A model generated the notes under the pieces. It made no database searches. It saw only the letters and a list, made by a program, of their open reading frames with translations, and was not told where the DNA came from. The translations under genes were made by a program, and so were the position numbers. A stretch of DNA of 64,000 bases, from the NCBI RefSeq assembly GCF_949987515.2, contig NC_082694.2:40113951-40177950 (forward strand), given 5' to 3'. Source of the stretch: Delphinus delphis (Eukaryota; Chordata; Mammalia; Artiodactyla; Delphinidae). Position 1 is the first letter of the stretch; each line of letters begins with the position of its first letter. Of the stretch, positions 33,960 to 44,735 are shown piece after piece.

Positions 33960-34370
33960 TTCTGGACTGATTCTATTAATTTCCCTCAATGGCACGTACA
34001 GCCCTGCACTGACGCTGCCATTGATGATCTCCTTATTCATCTCGTAGCAGAGAGGCCATTTGGATGAATATATGTTCCCCATTTTCTTTGCATTATAAAT
34101 TCAGTGTTGTGGGAAAAGGAGCGAAATGTAATGGCAAGGCCTCCACAGAGAAATGTCCCTATCTGAGAAGAGGAGTTTTATAGGGGGGAACAATTGACAG
34201 CCTCTCAGTACAGTGCGCACATTTTTCTGTACAACTGCATCACCACTAATGATAAATGAGGAATGTTTGATAGCTGGCTCCGTTGTCTGACAGCTACAGT
34301 TTTGGCCAGAGGGCCGTGGCAGGCTTTAGACTTCTGTTCAAAATGAGTTAAACATATTAGGCATTATGAA
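33960..34370. promoter_or_regulatory. candidate conserved noncoding element F
   Basis: A 400-bp repeat-free block with evenly distributed motif cores: 'ctttgcattataaattcagt', 'ttttataggggggaacaatt', 'accactaatgataaatgagg', and the MEIS/TGIF-type 'tgacag' (34288-34293) in 'tgtctgacagctacag'. No frame is open across it. The call is from texture. Confidence 0.4.
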
Positions 34371-34479
34371 GGCACAGAAGCCTCGAGAATGAATGCTGAA
34401 ATGAGGGATCCGGGTAGGCTCCTGGGTACACAACTTGCAAAGCAGATGTCATTCTAATAATGTGTGATATAGAACATGC

Positions 34480-34900
34480 CTGGCCTAAACCCTGCTGGAT
34501 GAAGTCTGAAGCCCCATTGGTGATATTTAATGCCACTTTATGAGGGGCCACCTTATACAGACAGTGCCCGCCGCATGTGGGATGCTTAAGGTATTTTGCC
34601 AAAGGCACCGGGAGGTATCTGGAGTAAGTAGAAGTTTTATTATTTTATAAGCCTTTACTTTGCAGTATTTCTGTTTCCACATTATTGTGGGGACTTTCTG
34701 CCCTAACCCTTTGTCGAGTGAACTTGATGAGTGGCTTGCCGGTAGACTGACGGATAGCCCTTGCTGTTTCTGGAAGAAAAGGCTAGCTCCCTACCTAAAT
34801 GCATTCTTCAGAAAGCCCTCAAAGTGGAAATACAGCTTTGCTACAAGCATTCTTTGAGCAGGGACTTTGAGGCCAGCGTACAAAAATATTGCCATTCTTC
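34480..34900. promoter_or_regulatory. candidate conserved noncoding element G
   Basis: Repeat-free block 110 bp after element F, including 'tggtgatatttaatgccact', 'gaagttttattattttataa' and 'ctttgcagtatttctgtttc'. Two open frames cross parts of it on opposite strands and both look accidental. Possibly one extended element together with F. Confidence 0.35.
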
Positions 34901-35502
34901 AAGTGGACCATTTCGAGGGTAATAGAAGATTTGTGTAGAACGCAGCTACTGGAACACATTTTCTCCTTCCTTTACAGCTCCCGATGCTGGGGACCTACCA
35001 AAGCTTCCAATTTTGGGGTCCCTTTCAGAACATTCTAAGGTCAACAAGGCTTGTGAACCTTAACCACAGCATCAGTGTGGATCTCGCTGCCCCTGAAGTC
35101 CTAGAAAATCTAAGCTTGTGAACAGTGATGGCCCAGGGCTGGAAGTGATTCTCAGGAGGGGGGTGTGCAGTGCAGAGAGAGAAAGGTCATTGCTGAAAAC
35201 GATGAAGTGATAATAAGAGGACCCAACTTAAAACCTAGCCCATTTTACAGTTCTTTTCCAAGTACATTCACATTTACAACTGACATACTCCATAAGGCAT
35301 TCCAGAATTTCAGAACCACATAATTGACCAGACTCGTGTGCTTAGGAAAGCCACCACGCATTGCATTTCTGAGGCAGCGTCTGTTCTCCTCATCCCGGTG
35401 TTCTGGGCAGCGCCATTTGTTGAAGGATCTGTTAGGGGAAGGGTCTCATATTAAGTATTAGTTATGGATGCAATGGGTGAAAAGAGGTAGAGTTTTTAAT
35501 CT
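34901..35502. other. unassigned unique sequence
   Basis: No gene or repeat. 'gcccattttacagttctttt' (35239-35258) is MIR-like over a few tens of bases only. Confidence 0.4.
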
Positions 35503-35628
35503 GTTTGTTTGTTTGTTTGGCTGCGCCGCGCAGCTTGTGGGTTGTTAGTTCCCCGACCAGGGATCGAACCTGCACCCTCAGCAGTGGAAGCATGGAGTCT
35601 CAACTACTGGGCCGCCAGGGAGTTCCCT
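35503..35628 (-). mobile_element. CHR-type SINE (short form), older copy
   Basis: In sense (minus strand) the body reads 'gggaactccctggcggccca' through 'ccctggtcggggaactaac' to 'gccgcgcggcgcagcc'; the plus strand shows 'ttccccgaccagggatcgaa'. The A tail has decayed to (TTTG)n at 35503-35518. A T run follows at 35631-35643. No clear target duplication is left, and point changes suggest an older insertion than the copy at 9.2 kb. Confidence 0.88.
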
Positions 35629-35879
35629 AATTTTTTTTTTTTTAATGAAGGAATGTTTTCATTTTTTTTTGAGAGCTTGGAGAAATAGAAGCTGAATCAA
35701 TGAAACAACTTCCCAGCACGTCTGCAAAGTAACATAACCAAGGTCAATTACTTCAGAATTCAGAACTAGCTCTCTGGACAGACCTCTGCTTAACAGCCTG
35801 TGCGATTAAGCAGTGCCCTCTGTCAACTGAAAACGGTCTGGACGATGCCCACAGCCTGCTGTATGTGTGTGGCTAGGAA

Positions 35880-36240
35880 GGATACTCTTTCATATGCAAT
35901 TGCCTTTCTGTCACCATCAGTGGAACCGTATGCTAATACGTAGTCTGGTTCATTTGTTTTCCAATGGGTCTATACATATTTTTCTTGTTATTGTTATTGT
36001 GTGATTTAGTTAAATATTTAGTAATTGATGAAGTACGACTGCAAGAATAAGGGGGTTGCTCCTCTGTTATTGAAATGCATGCTTTGGGACCACTTGATGA
36101 AAGCAAGACACTGAAAAGAAGTGTGCTGTTGGATTAGGCGTGTGTGAGACATCTGCAAAGGATTGGGGGAAGAGCATAAAAATTAAGAGCACTTTACATT
36201 CGCATTGCTTTGCAAGTGTTTTAGTTCTCACCCCGCTTTA
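35880..36240. promoter_or_regulatory. candidate conserved noncoding element H
   Basis: Repeat-free block with an octamer-like 'atgctaat' (35930-35937), 'catatgcaattgcc' just upstream, 'aaatatttagtaattgatga' and 'cattgctttgcaagtg'. AT-leaning and motif-dense. Evidence is texture only. Confidence 0.35.
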
Positions 36241-36599
36241 AAGGAACTGGAACTTGAAATTGTAGCGGATGGAAGCTATGGATGTGGTCTATGCAAGAAA
36301 GAAAGAAATCAGCTCCAAACAGCTGATTCAAAGGCCATAAACTACTTTTATAAGCTTTAAGATAAAATAAATGTTTAAAGTCTATATAGATGATTTTTTG
36401 CAGTTCATGCTTTAACAGACTTTTTCCATTCATTATCCCACTCTAGGTCCTCATTGTAGAGGCTCCGAATCGATTCAAGCATAATGCTTACTTTCTTCAA
36501 TGAGGTGTATTTTTATTCCTGTTTTTCAGGAAGTGAAGGAAACTGGAAAAGTTTGGTATTAGAAGTAGAAGGACAATGTTACAGAGTAGAGCAAGAGCA
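36241..36599. other. unassigned unique sequence
   Basis: No gene or repeat recognised in this 360-bp stretch. Confidence 0.4.
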
Positions 36600-36795
36600 C
36601 AAGATGCGGAACCTGATGACCCAGCTCTGCTACTCAGTACAAATAACCTCGAGGAGGTACGTCACTTAACCTTTCTGGGCCTATTTCCTCATCTGTAAAC
36701 GGAAGGTAATGATTTTCTTCCCTATCTACCTTGCATAATTGCTCTGACTAGCAAATGATATAATGCGAAACCTTATACATCATCTATGAATATGA
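36600..36795 (+). repeat. MIR SINE
   Basis: 'cctgatgacccagctctgct', 'gtacgtcacttaacctttct', 'gggcctatttcctcatctgt', 'attgctctgactagcaaatg' and 'cgaaaccttatacatcatct' align with the MIR tRNA part and core. A trinucleotide repeat follows at once. Confidence 0.8.
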
Positions 36796-36802
36796 GTTAC
36801 TT

Positions 36803-36851
36803 CAGCTGCTGCTACTACTGCTGCTACTACCACTACCATTACTACTGCTAC
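36803..36851. repeat. trinucleotide (CTG/CTA) repeat
   Basis: Imperfect 'ctgctgctactactgctgct' extending through 'actaccactaccattactac'. The CTG/CTA mixture limits slippage. Confidence 0.88.
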
Positions 36852-39800
36852 AATGAATACTGTGCACCCAGTTATTACTACTAGGGTGCTACTGAGACTA
36901 GGGAAAGAGTAGGCACTGGTTCTCCTCAATTCCATATGGTCTTTTCTGGAAGAACAGCTTTGCTTCAGAGAAGGACATAGGGCTCGATTAAGGTTTCGAA
37001 GACCATTTTCTAGTTTCCTCTTTGCCACTCACCCCCCATGAGACTCTGGAGGAGGCATCCCAGTTCTTACTTGTGTGAAATGAGGTGGATGTTACTAACC
37101 AGCCGTTTGCAAGCTGCTTTTCTTCAGGGCCTAGGTATCTGCTTCCATCCAGTCAGTTCCATTATTAGGTAATTTTACGTAATGTTTCTATGTAAAATTT
37201 TGTTTAAAGATGAAAAATAAGTGAGTATTAAAAAGGGCTTACAAATCCACTGGGTTAGAGCTTCCTTAATGTCTCTTTTGGCTACAGGATTTTTCAACTG
37301 GTCATTCTGTTAATAATTACGATCCCTGTACCCTGACTCTCAGATGCTGTGGTTGCTTAATTCCCAACTCGATGGCCAGAGCCAAGGAGAACAAATTGTC
37401 CAAGCAATTAAGTGTCTTGCATATGTGTAAGTGCCAGCTTTCAGCATGTGGTCTGGCCCTTCCCTTTGTGGACAATGGCAGGCTCAAGGTCCATATGACA
37501 ATATTTTCTATGCCAGACCGCAGGTCTATCCTTTAAATGGGACCTGAGGCCCCTCACACTTCTCAAGAAAATCAAGGGGATTGGCAGATTGGTGATTGCC
37601 TATCATTTTTAACCAAGGTGTTTTGAAGGCCTGTGCGCCCCTCTCCAAAACATAGGCATTAAAGAGAAGAATGAGTGACTGCTACAAATGCCTTATTTAA
37701 GTCTCTTTGTATAAAATCCTGACTGATAGTGCTTTTGCTGTATATATCTTGATAAATCAATTGGGGAGAAATTCATATTCCAGATAAGGAGTAGAGAAAC
37801 TGTGATTGGATGCTATCATAGGGCCTAGCCTCTGCCCCAGGGAAGGTATTAAAAGGAATCAGATTATTTCTCTCTTTACATCCCTTTGCTGGAAAGTTCT
37901 GAGGTTGGTCTTCCTTCTGTTGCTACCCCACTTCCAGCTGAGCCCCACCCCTGCAGCTCTGGGTACAGGGTTGCTATATCCATTGAAGACTCCCTCACCA
38001 AGAGTGGGTCATAACTTGACTGCTTAGCATAGGGGTTTAGGGGAGCCTGAAACCCCTTGACTGGACTCATTCTCTTGAGTCCTGTAATATCTAACTCATT
38101 GTGATCTAAAGAATCAGAGGCCAGAGAAGACAAGCGTCCCTAATTTTCGTAGGTTTCTGAAGCAATGTTTTTGAGTACTGATCCCAGCAGGCCCAAGGTT
38201 CTCAATTGTGTTCTATGAATGTTCACCAAGGATGTAGAAGTCTCTTCATTCTGATTTGCATTTGCAGTGAAGAAGGAAGCTCTGCTCTGTTGCTGGCCAG
38301 GCAGATTAATCTCCACCTAGTGTAAAGGTCTCATTTTTCCCACAGTAGGGAACAGACTTTTGCCAACAGGGTCAGATACCTGAATGATTCAGGTAAACAA
38401 TATTTTGGTTTTTGGAGGGTTATGACAGGTACTGTATACATGGTTACTTATTTCCAATGCTTTAGAATTCAGTGCTTAATTTTTGGAATAATTAATTTAT
38501 GGAACATAATTTTATGAGACACATACCATTGCCATTACTTAGGAGTTACAGATGCCTATCCAGAAACATATAAATAAGGACCAAAAGAATTCTTCCTGAG
38601 GGTTAAGCTCTGAAGTCAACATCCACTGGGTCAGAGCATAGATAAGAGAAACCTCCTTACAGTGATGGAATGACTTTCAAGTTCAGAAATACCTGGCTGC
38701 CAGCCAAGTCACTAAAGTGGCAAAATTATACAACTCGTATGTTTACCAGAGGAGGGACTGATCAGGTATAAAAGTAGACAAAGAGGAGGATGCCAGCTGT
38801 AAACTATGGCTCATCCAAGCACCATCCAGGGGAGAAGGAGCCTCAGTTTGCTAACGTGATGCTGTGGGCAGGATAGGTATGTCAGGCAACACCATCTGCA
38901 TGCCAGCCATACAACTGATTCTTCTTGTTCTGATTTATACAAACTTCTGATGAGAGGTCACCTCACCATGAGGCTCTAGCCTTGGGAGGAAAACTACCTG
39001 GGCAGCCAGACCCAAGGATTTTGGTCTAAATGAGAGAAGTATTTCTCATTAGAAGTGAATAAATAAACACTCAGGTTTTATAATTCTCTTGAGCTTGACT
39101 TGCTTGACTCTACTAGTAAGATGTGGGCTGTTCTCGGTGTGCTGACAAATCAGTTCCCAAGGGGTGTCAGAAATGCAGACCAAATCCTAATTAACCACGG
39201 ATGCAGTTGCCTGTGTCCATCAGGGTAAATGCACCAACAAAATGAACGTGGCCCTATGAGGCCTCATGGGAGACAGCTTGTTGGCCCTCCCACGTAGGCA
39301 CACCCTTCTGTATGTCTGTACTGTGACACCATTTCCTCTAATTGGAATTATCCACTGGTGATAGGCGAAGTGAGTGCACATACCAGGAGGTAGGTCGGAT
39401 CCCTGTGACTCTCCTTCCCTCCATTTCTCCACAGCAGACCAAAGAACTGTTGAGTCCTCAAGTCTAGAGGTGAACATCTTCAGCTTTGTTTTTGTCATGC
39501 TTAGACCTTGAACACTGGACGTATTTGCAGCAGTGTCACCATGATTTTCTCTCTCTTTAGTTTTTGAATACTTAAATTTTTCTTTAGGGGAAGAAACTCA
39601 AAGGGTAGAAGGTAATTCTAGCTTCTCTACCTCTGCCTTAACCAGCATCAGGGTGAGAAATTAAACAACAACAATAAAAATTTAATCTGGTTCTCTCACA
39701 TTTAATGAGTTACCACCATGGCCAGACACTGCTTTACTTAGTGGTGAGACTTAACTGACAGACCATTTCTGTTTTCAAGTTGCTTTCAGCTTGGTGTATG

Positions 39801-40669
39801 GGAGGGGAAAGTTCCTCTTCTAATATCAGAACTCCTTTGGCAACTATGTCTTGTTATAGTGGTTATTTATGGGCCCCATGTGCTCAGGGGCCTTTCATGC
39901 CTTAGCCAATAGACTCAACCTTACACCTGACTCTAGAAAAATGCCTGTTTGATCATTCTAGTCCTGGCAATACTTCTGAAACTTTGATGCTCCCCTTACT
40001 GGTGACTGTAGGTCTGTTCCAGGTAAACTACTAGTTAGCTCATTAGGGTTGGGATGGTGGGGGAAATGCTCTGCTCTGGAGAACCTGAACTTTCTATGGC
40101 CGATCTACATGTATCACCCACTGGATTTGCATGTCCAAAGTACTGTGTGTGTTCACGTGAAATCAGAGCACTGTTTTTTCCTACATACCTCAGTGGGTGT
40201 CAGTGGATTCTGATTCTTGATAATTTTTTAAATAAATGGAATTTTGGAAGTAAGGTCAGCCAATAGAGCAACTCAAACACCTCTATCCAGAGGGTCTCCT
40301 CCTACCTTTGAAAGGCAAGTGCAATATGTAGAAAGAAGCATCCCTATTCGCTTAAATATCCTCATGCCCATAGTTTGTAGCTGGTTATAAAGGGTTATAA
40401 AGACTTTAGTTTCTCATTTATTTACTAGTACCCTGATTTATAATTCTTGCCAATGCCACATCTGGATACCCTGAGCTGTCTCAGAATTCTTAATGTACCC
40501 CCAAACACAGTTAATTTAAATGATATATTTCATAAGCTCATGCCATATAGCTATGTAAGAGAAGAGTATTTCTTGAGACTTCAAAAATGATTGAGGACGC
40601 CAATTTTAGAGTGTAGTGACAATAGCTGGTACGTATCTAAATGAGGCATCCAATGCATAAAGTTATTAT
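36852..40669. other. long unassigned unique stretch
   Basis: Nearly 4 kb without a recognisable gene, SINE, L1 or DNA transposon. Composition is ordinary (AT-leaning). Frames are short (longest 92 codons, minus strand 39220-39498). There is no CpG-rich segment. It may hold old repeats decayed past eye recognition; a profile search would decide. Confidence 0.4.
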
Positions 40670-40949
40670 AAGGCCAGTTAGCTTAACATAAATACCTTCT
40701 GATACTTACGTACAGCCTGGTGACTATTGTTAATAATGCTGTATTGCATATTTGGGAGTTGCTAATTTAAAAGATCTCATCACAAGAAAAAGATGTGTAA
40801 CTGCGTGTGGTGACAGATGCTAACTAGACTTAGTGTGGTGATCATTTCACAATATATACAAATAGCAAATCATTATGTTGTACACCTGAAACTAATAGAA
40901 TGTTATATGTCAGTTGTACCTCAATAATAAAAAAAAGGCCGGTTAGCTT
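40670..40949 (+). mobile_element. L1 3'-end insertion (L1MA-like) with 15-bp target duplication
   Basis: Body 40685-40934: 'gactattgttaataatgctg', 'tattgcatatttgggagttg', 'gtgtaactgcgtgtggtgac', 'ttagtgtggtgatcatttca', 'ttatgttgtacacctgaaac' and the tail 'cctcaataataaaaaaaa'. This is the L1 3' UTR order of the L1MA type. Flanks 'aaggccagttagctt' (40670-40684) and 'aaggccggttagctt' (40935-40949) differ at one base. It is a 5'-truncated, dead copy of about 250 bp. Confidence 0.9.
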
Positions 40950-41034
40950 TGCACAGAGTAAATCTCTGTAATCCAGTAAATTATAAAATTTCTAGCCTTA
41001 GTTTAGCCTTTTATTCCTTTCTGTGATGGAGTTG

Positions 41035-41036
<2 letters not shown>
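40950..41036. other. short unassigned spacer
   Basis: Unique sequence between the L1 insertion and the GT tract; nothing recognised. Confidence 0.4.

Positions 41037-41075
<39 letters not shown>
41037..41075. repeat. (TG)n microsatellite
   Basis: 39 bp of pure alternating TG, about 19 units, followed by 'tttatgtgcatgtgtttt'. Likely polymorphic. Confidence 0.97.
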
Positions 41076-41078
<3 letters not shown>

Positions 41079-41607
41079 ATGTGCATGTGTTTTGGGGAGG
41101 TGAGTGGAGAGTAGACATGAAAATGAAAAAAGTTATTAATAGTACAAATCCTCCCCACAGATGGTAATGGTGAGTCGGTAGCATGGTCATTATACACAAG
41201 CAAATGAATCTTGGTCTCTTTAATCTTTCATGAAATGAAATTAGTTCTCTTCCTTTAGGTTTTTCCCTGAGCAGAATTTTAGGGAGACTAGGTGATAGTG
41301 AAAGTTAGGGGAACATTATATTAATATCTCCTTAGAATATGAAATAAATACAAAAATGATATAATAATCTGCACAAGTACACTTAGGTATGAATCATTAG
41401 CTTGTTTCATTCATTCATTCAACGCCTGCTTATTGGGCACTAGATGCTATTGAGGAGACACCATGACAATTATGGACATAAACATGAATTTGGCAGTCTC
41501 TTCTCACGTTGTGGCTGATAATGAACCTTATTCTCTGAAACAATGAAACAATTCTCCCAGCACAGAACCTGTCACATAGGCTAGATAAAGTGTTTACTGA
41601 CAAAAGT
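41076..41607. other. unassigned, repeat-like start
   Basis: No gene. 'tcattcattcattcaacgcc' (41407-41426) followed by 'tattgggcactagatgctat' resembles the common mammalian repeat beginning 'ttcattcaacaaatatttattgagcacc', but later parts are weak. Confidence 0.4.
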
Positions 41608-41869
41608 CACTGTTTCCCAAAGTGTGCTCTGTGGAACACTAGCCTGGAAGTGCTCTGGGGGAAAAATAATGAAAAAGAGATTCCTGGTCAAAATGTTTGG
41701 AAAATAGTAGCTATTATCTTTCTCTCTTGAGGATTCAGAAAGCACAATTATATATTTAAGGCTCTGAGAATTTTGATTAATCCAGCATTTCCAAAGCTCA
41801 TTTAATTGGGGTACCCTTTTTTAAAGTAAACTTAGTAACCCCCGTGGAACACATGTTAGGGAATACCAG
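41608..41869. mobile_element. possible hAT-type MITE
   Basis: Left end 'cactgtttcccaaagtgtgc', then 'ctgtggaacactagcctgg'; right part 'cccgtggaacacatgttagg' and end 'gaataccag'. The ends look like diverged inverted repeats of a 'cagtgtttcccaaactgtg' terminus, with 'gtggaaca' repeated near both. No flanking duplication is seen, so this stays tentative. Confidence 0.5.
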
Positions 41870-42102
41870 GCTAAATGAAAGTGAAAATCAGTGTTGGAAA
41901 GACCTCTAATAGTTTAAACAAGCCATGGAAACCTTCAGTTCCCCCCCTGACTGCATGACTGAGGCCCCATCCCTCAGAGGCCTCATTATTGTGTCTTTTT
42001 GACTTAGTTCAGAAGAGAAATTTTGACTAACACGAGTAATATTGGAATATATATGTAAACACACATATATATAAAACACACATGTATATATACATACATA
42101 CC
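41870..42102. other. unassigned sequence running into an AT/CA-rich zone
   Basis: Nothing recognised up to 42047. From 42048 the sequence becomes CA/TA-rich ('acacatatatataaaacaca') leading into the palindromic microsatellite. Confidence 0.5.
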
Positions 42103-42134
42103 TATGTATATACATATGTGTGTGTGTGTGTGTG

Positions 42135-42174
<40 letters not shown>
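42103..42174. repeat. compound TA/TG/CA microsatellite with a 40-bp perfect palindrome
   Basis: 72 bp of unbroken pyrimidine-purine alternation. Inside it 42117-42136 is (TG)9 followed by TA, and 42137-42156 is its exact reverse complement, with no spacer (centre 'gtgta|tacac'). It can extrude as a cruciform or flip to Z-DNA. An origin by an inverted duplication or a TG-to-CA switch within one tract is inference. Confidence 0.97.
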
Positions 42175-42589
42175 GTTTGTAAAGCAAAACATCACTAGAC
42201 AAAAACACACCAGTCTTAAAAATTACCGCCATTATAGTTCTTACGGAATCACACTTCAAGCAAATTCTAGGTATCTTTCTATCCCAAGTCACCTTGACGA
42301 TTTTTATATTATTACCCACACGAGTAGAATTTAATGGGAATAGCTCAAATAAAACTTGCCCTCACACTACCTTTGATTGTCAGTTTCCATTTCCTGAATG
42401 GCATTGATGGGGGTTCTACTTGAAATCCTTCCGAAATCTTTGAGGATTCCTTCTACATTTAAGAAATATGAATCAAGTTTAATTGAAAACAATGAGAGAA
42501 AATGTGTTTTTATGTTGCTCTGATAAATCTGTGACAAGGCAGTAATTGTAAAACAATACATAGGTGAGAAATAGGAGCTGACAACTCAA
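42175..42589. other. unassigned AT-rich sequence
   Basis: No gene or repeat recognised. Confidence 0.4.
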
Positions 42590-42860
42590 AGTAGCAAATG
42601 CTGGTTGTATGGAATTACATTATTGCCCCGGATTATTCAGCCCCTTTTCTATCGCATGCTTCCTTGGGAAAAAGCTTGGAAACCAGGTGCATATTTCTGT
42701 ATCTGTTATTTTAGTTATACAGGTGGTTTGTTGAACAGGACTTTCATTTTTGGCTCCCAAAGTTGACTTAATTCCCTGAGCAGTGTGACTTGAGTTTCTT
42801 TCATGTATAGCCCTGTTTCAGGCTCCATGAAATTATTCCTTTTTTTCCCTTCTGGATATT
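42590..42860. promoter_or_regulatory. candidate conserved noncoding element I
   Basis: Repeat-free block with 'ggaattacattattgccccg', an OTX/PITX-type 'ggatta' (42630-42635) and 'ggtttgttgaacaggacttt'. No coding frame. Texture-based call. Confidence 0.35.
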
Positions 42861-43029
42861 GTTGCCAGTGTCAAATGGGAAATACCTAGAAATTGGAGAT
42901 TAAAAATGTAAATTTTATAAACAGAAATCAAAGGTCCTAAATCCTTAGCAAAGAAAAGCCAACATAAGTAAGAACATTAAAAACATACATAAATAGTGCT
43001 TCCAGGCTGAATATGTTAAATAATTCAAC

Positions 43030-43480
43030 AGTTAAGTCATAAGCGTTCTTAAACTTAAGTATAAAAATGCCCTTGACAATATTTCACAGCCGTGCATTTC
43101 TTTAAAATATTTAGCATTCTCATTAAAGAGAATGACTTTAGTTTATATATTAGTTACACTCCTGCTTGTTAATATGAAGGAATTTAGGAGCAAAAAGCAT
43201 TCTTATGTATATAAGCAAAAGGCAATTTGCATACAAAGTTGGACAACTATTCACTTTTTATTTATTTCTGGATCATCAGCATCTACATATAGCTATACAG
43301 CATTTAAACAAATTTGTTTTTTAATGTGCAGTATTAATATTCTCTGCCCCAGAGTGCCGTTTGCTAATGCCATTGTGAAGACAGGTTCCTTCAGAGCTAC
43401 ACGGAAGTCCCTGCTTTAGCAAGACTTAATGAACCTTACATTTTTTGGAATACTGCACAGTGTAATGCCTATTACATATT
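43030..43480. promoter_or_regulatory. candidate conserved noncoding element J
   Basis: AT-rich, repeat-free block with the inverted repeat 'cattctcattaaagagaatg' (43115-43134; 7-bp arms around 'attaaa'), 'tttgcatacaaagttggaca' and 'gtttgctaatgccattgtga'. A 95-codon frame (43132-43419, plus) crosses it but resembles no protein and has no splice context. Regulatory reading is by texture. Confidence 0.4.
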
Positions 43481-44439
43481 CATTGCTAGAATGGAAGATT
43501 TCCTTTAACTCTGAGCTTCCTGGTCTAGTTCTCTGTAAAACATTGTCAAAAGTCACCAGAGACTTTCGTGGAAAATTGTGACTCTTGATAGCAGGATGTA
43601 ATGGGGAGGTTTAGAGTAGAGAAGCCAGGAGCCTATCGCCCCACAGGGAGATGTTCTGACAGACAAATGGATGGATAATACAATTTTTGACATAATGGGA
43701 TGAAAAAGTTTATGCCAGAAAGAACTGAATTAAAGTTATTACTTTAAAAGAAAGTCTGAAGTTGAAATCATCAGAATTTCCAATGTGTGCTTCATTTCGC
43801 TGCTTATACGCAGAAAAGATTTTAAGACACAGATGCTGTCAACTGATTTATAGAGTTACTAACAAGGCGGCCATAAAATTTTAGTTACCTCTTTGGAAAT
43901 ATCCACAACAATAAACACAATGTTCCTTTTTTTCTCTCTCATATTTTTAATAAGGAAAATCTAACATTGTTCTTTTATATTCCTACTTTCTCCTTGCAAA
44001 ATGCAGAGAGAGAATATTCAGGGGTGGGGATTACACTTCCAGGGGATGGAAGAATGGAGGACACCACGACATAGCCGTTCACCTTTGTTGAAAAAATGCT
44101 TCGTAACGTAATGAGGGGCTTGGATATCAGCAGTAATGACTGGGCCGCAGGCCTCTGTAGGTGTGGTGAGGACTGATCTGAAAGTGTTAGCAGCCATCTC
44201 TCCGTTATATTTACTCTGTGTGACTCTAGTTTGCCAGCACCGAGGACTAACCTCAAGTGCAGCCACCGCTGACATACACTCCACCTCATTCAGTCAGCTC
44301 CGGATGATTGGAAAGGTAATGCTACCTTCATTCTCCGAATGTTCTCCATTTTATTTCAGACGCTTAACAAGATCACACAGCCCCATAACTGGCTTCCATT
44401 ACACCCTGTCTCGTTCACGTTTAAATTAGTCCATACTAT
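43481..44439. other. unassigned unique sequence
   Basis: No exon or named repeat. The part 43750-43930 has the same repeat-free, AT-leaning look as element J and may be an extension. Overlapping frames of 88-104 codons at 43975-44429 exist on both strands, so none is credible. Confidence 0.4.
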
Positions 44440-44735
44440 CATTTCAACAAGCACAGTACTTTGTGCCTAGTCCTATCGCTTCTTTTCTTACTTTGTACGG
44501 ATTTTATTCATTTAGTGTCTGTCCCCTTTCTGGATGGTTCCATGAGGGTCACACTATGCCTTTATGTCTTATCAGTGCCCACCAGCCTGGGTCTAAGGAA
44601 ACATACACTCTCAGCATTGACAAAGGAGTGCCTCTTTCATTTTGCACCATTTGTCTCATGGTACCCTTGGCCCTGCTGCTATCAGAGTGCCCGGCACATA
44701 ACAAGAGCTCAATACACACTTGGCAAATGTCAAAA
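44440..44735 (+). repeat. probable L2 LINE fragment
   Basis: Ends with 'gagtgcccggcacataacaa' and 'gagctcaatacacacttggc', like the L2/MIR terminal 'cagtgcctggcacatagtaggcgctcaataaatatttg'. The upstream part ('tttattcatttagtgtctgt', 'tctggatggttccatgaggg') is compatible with the L2 3' region but diverged. Confidence 0.45.

Noticed and set aside
41906..42319. 137-codon minus-strand frame with Cys-Val and Thr-His repeats
   Set aside because: Produced by translating the TG/CA microsatellite; overlaps a second frame of the same kind.
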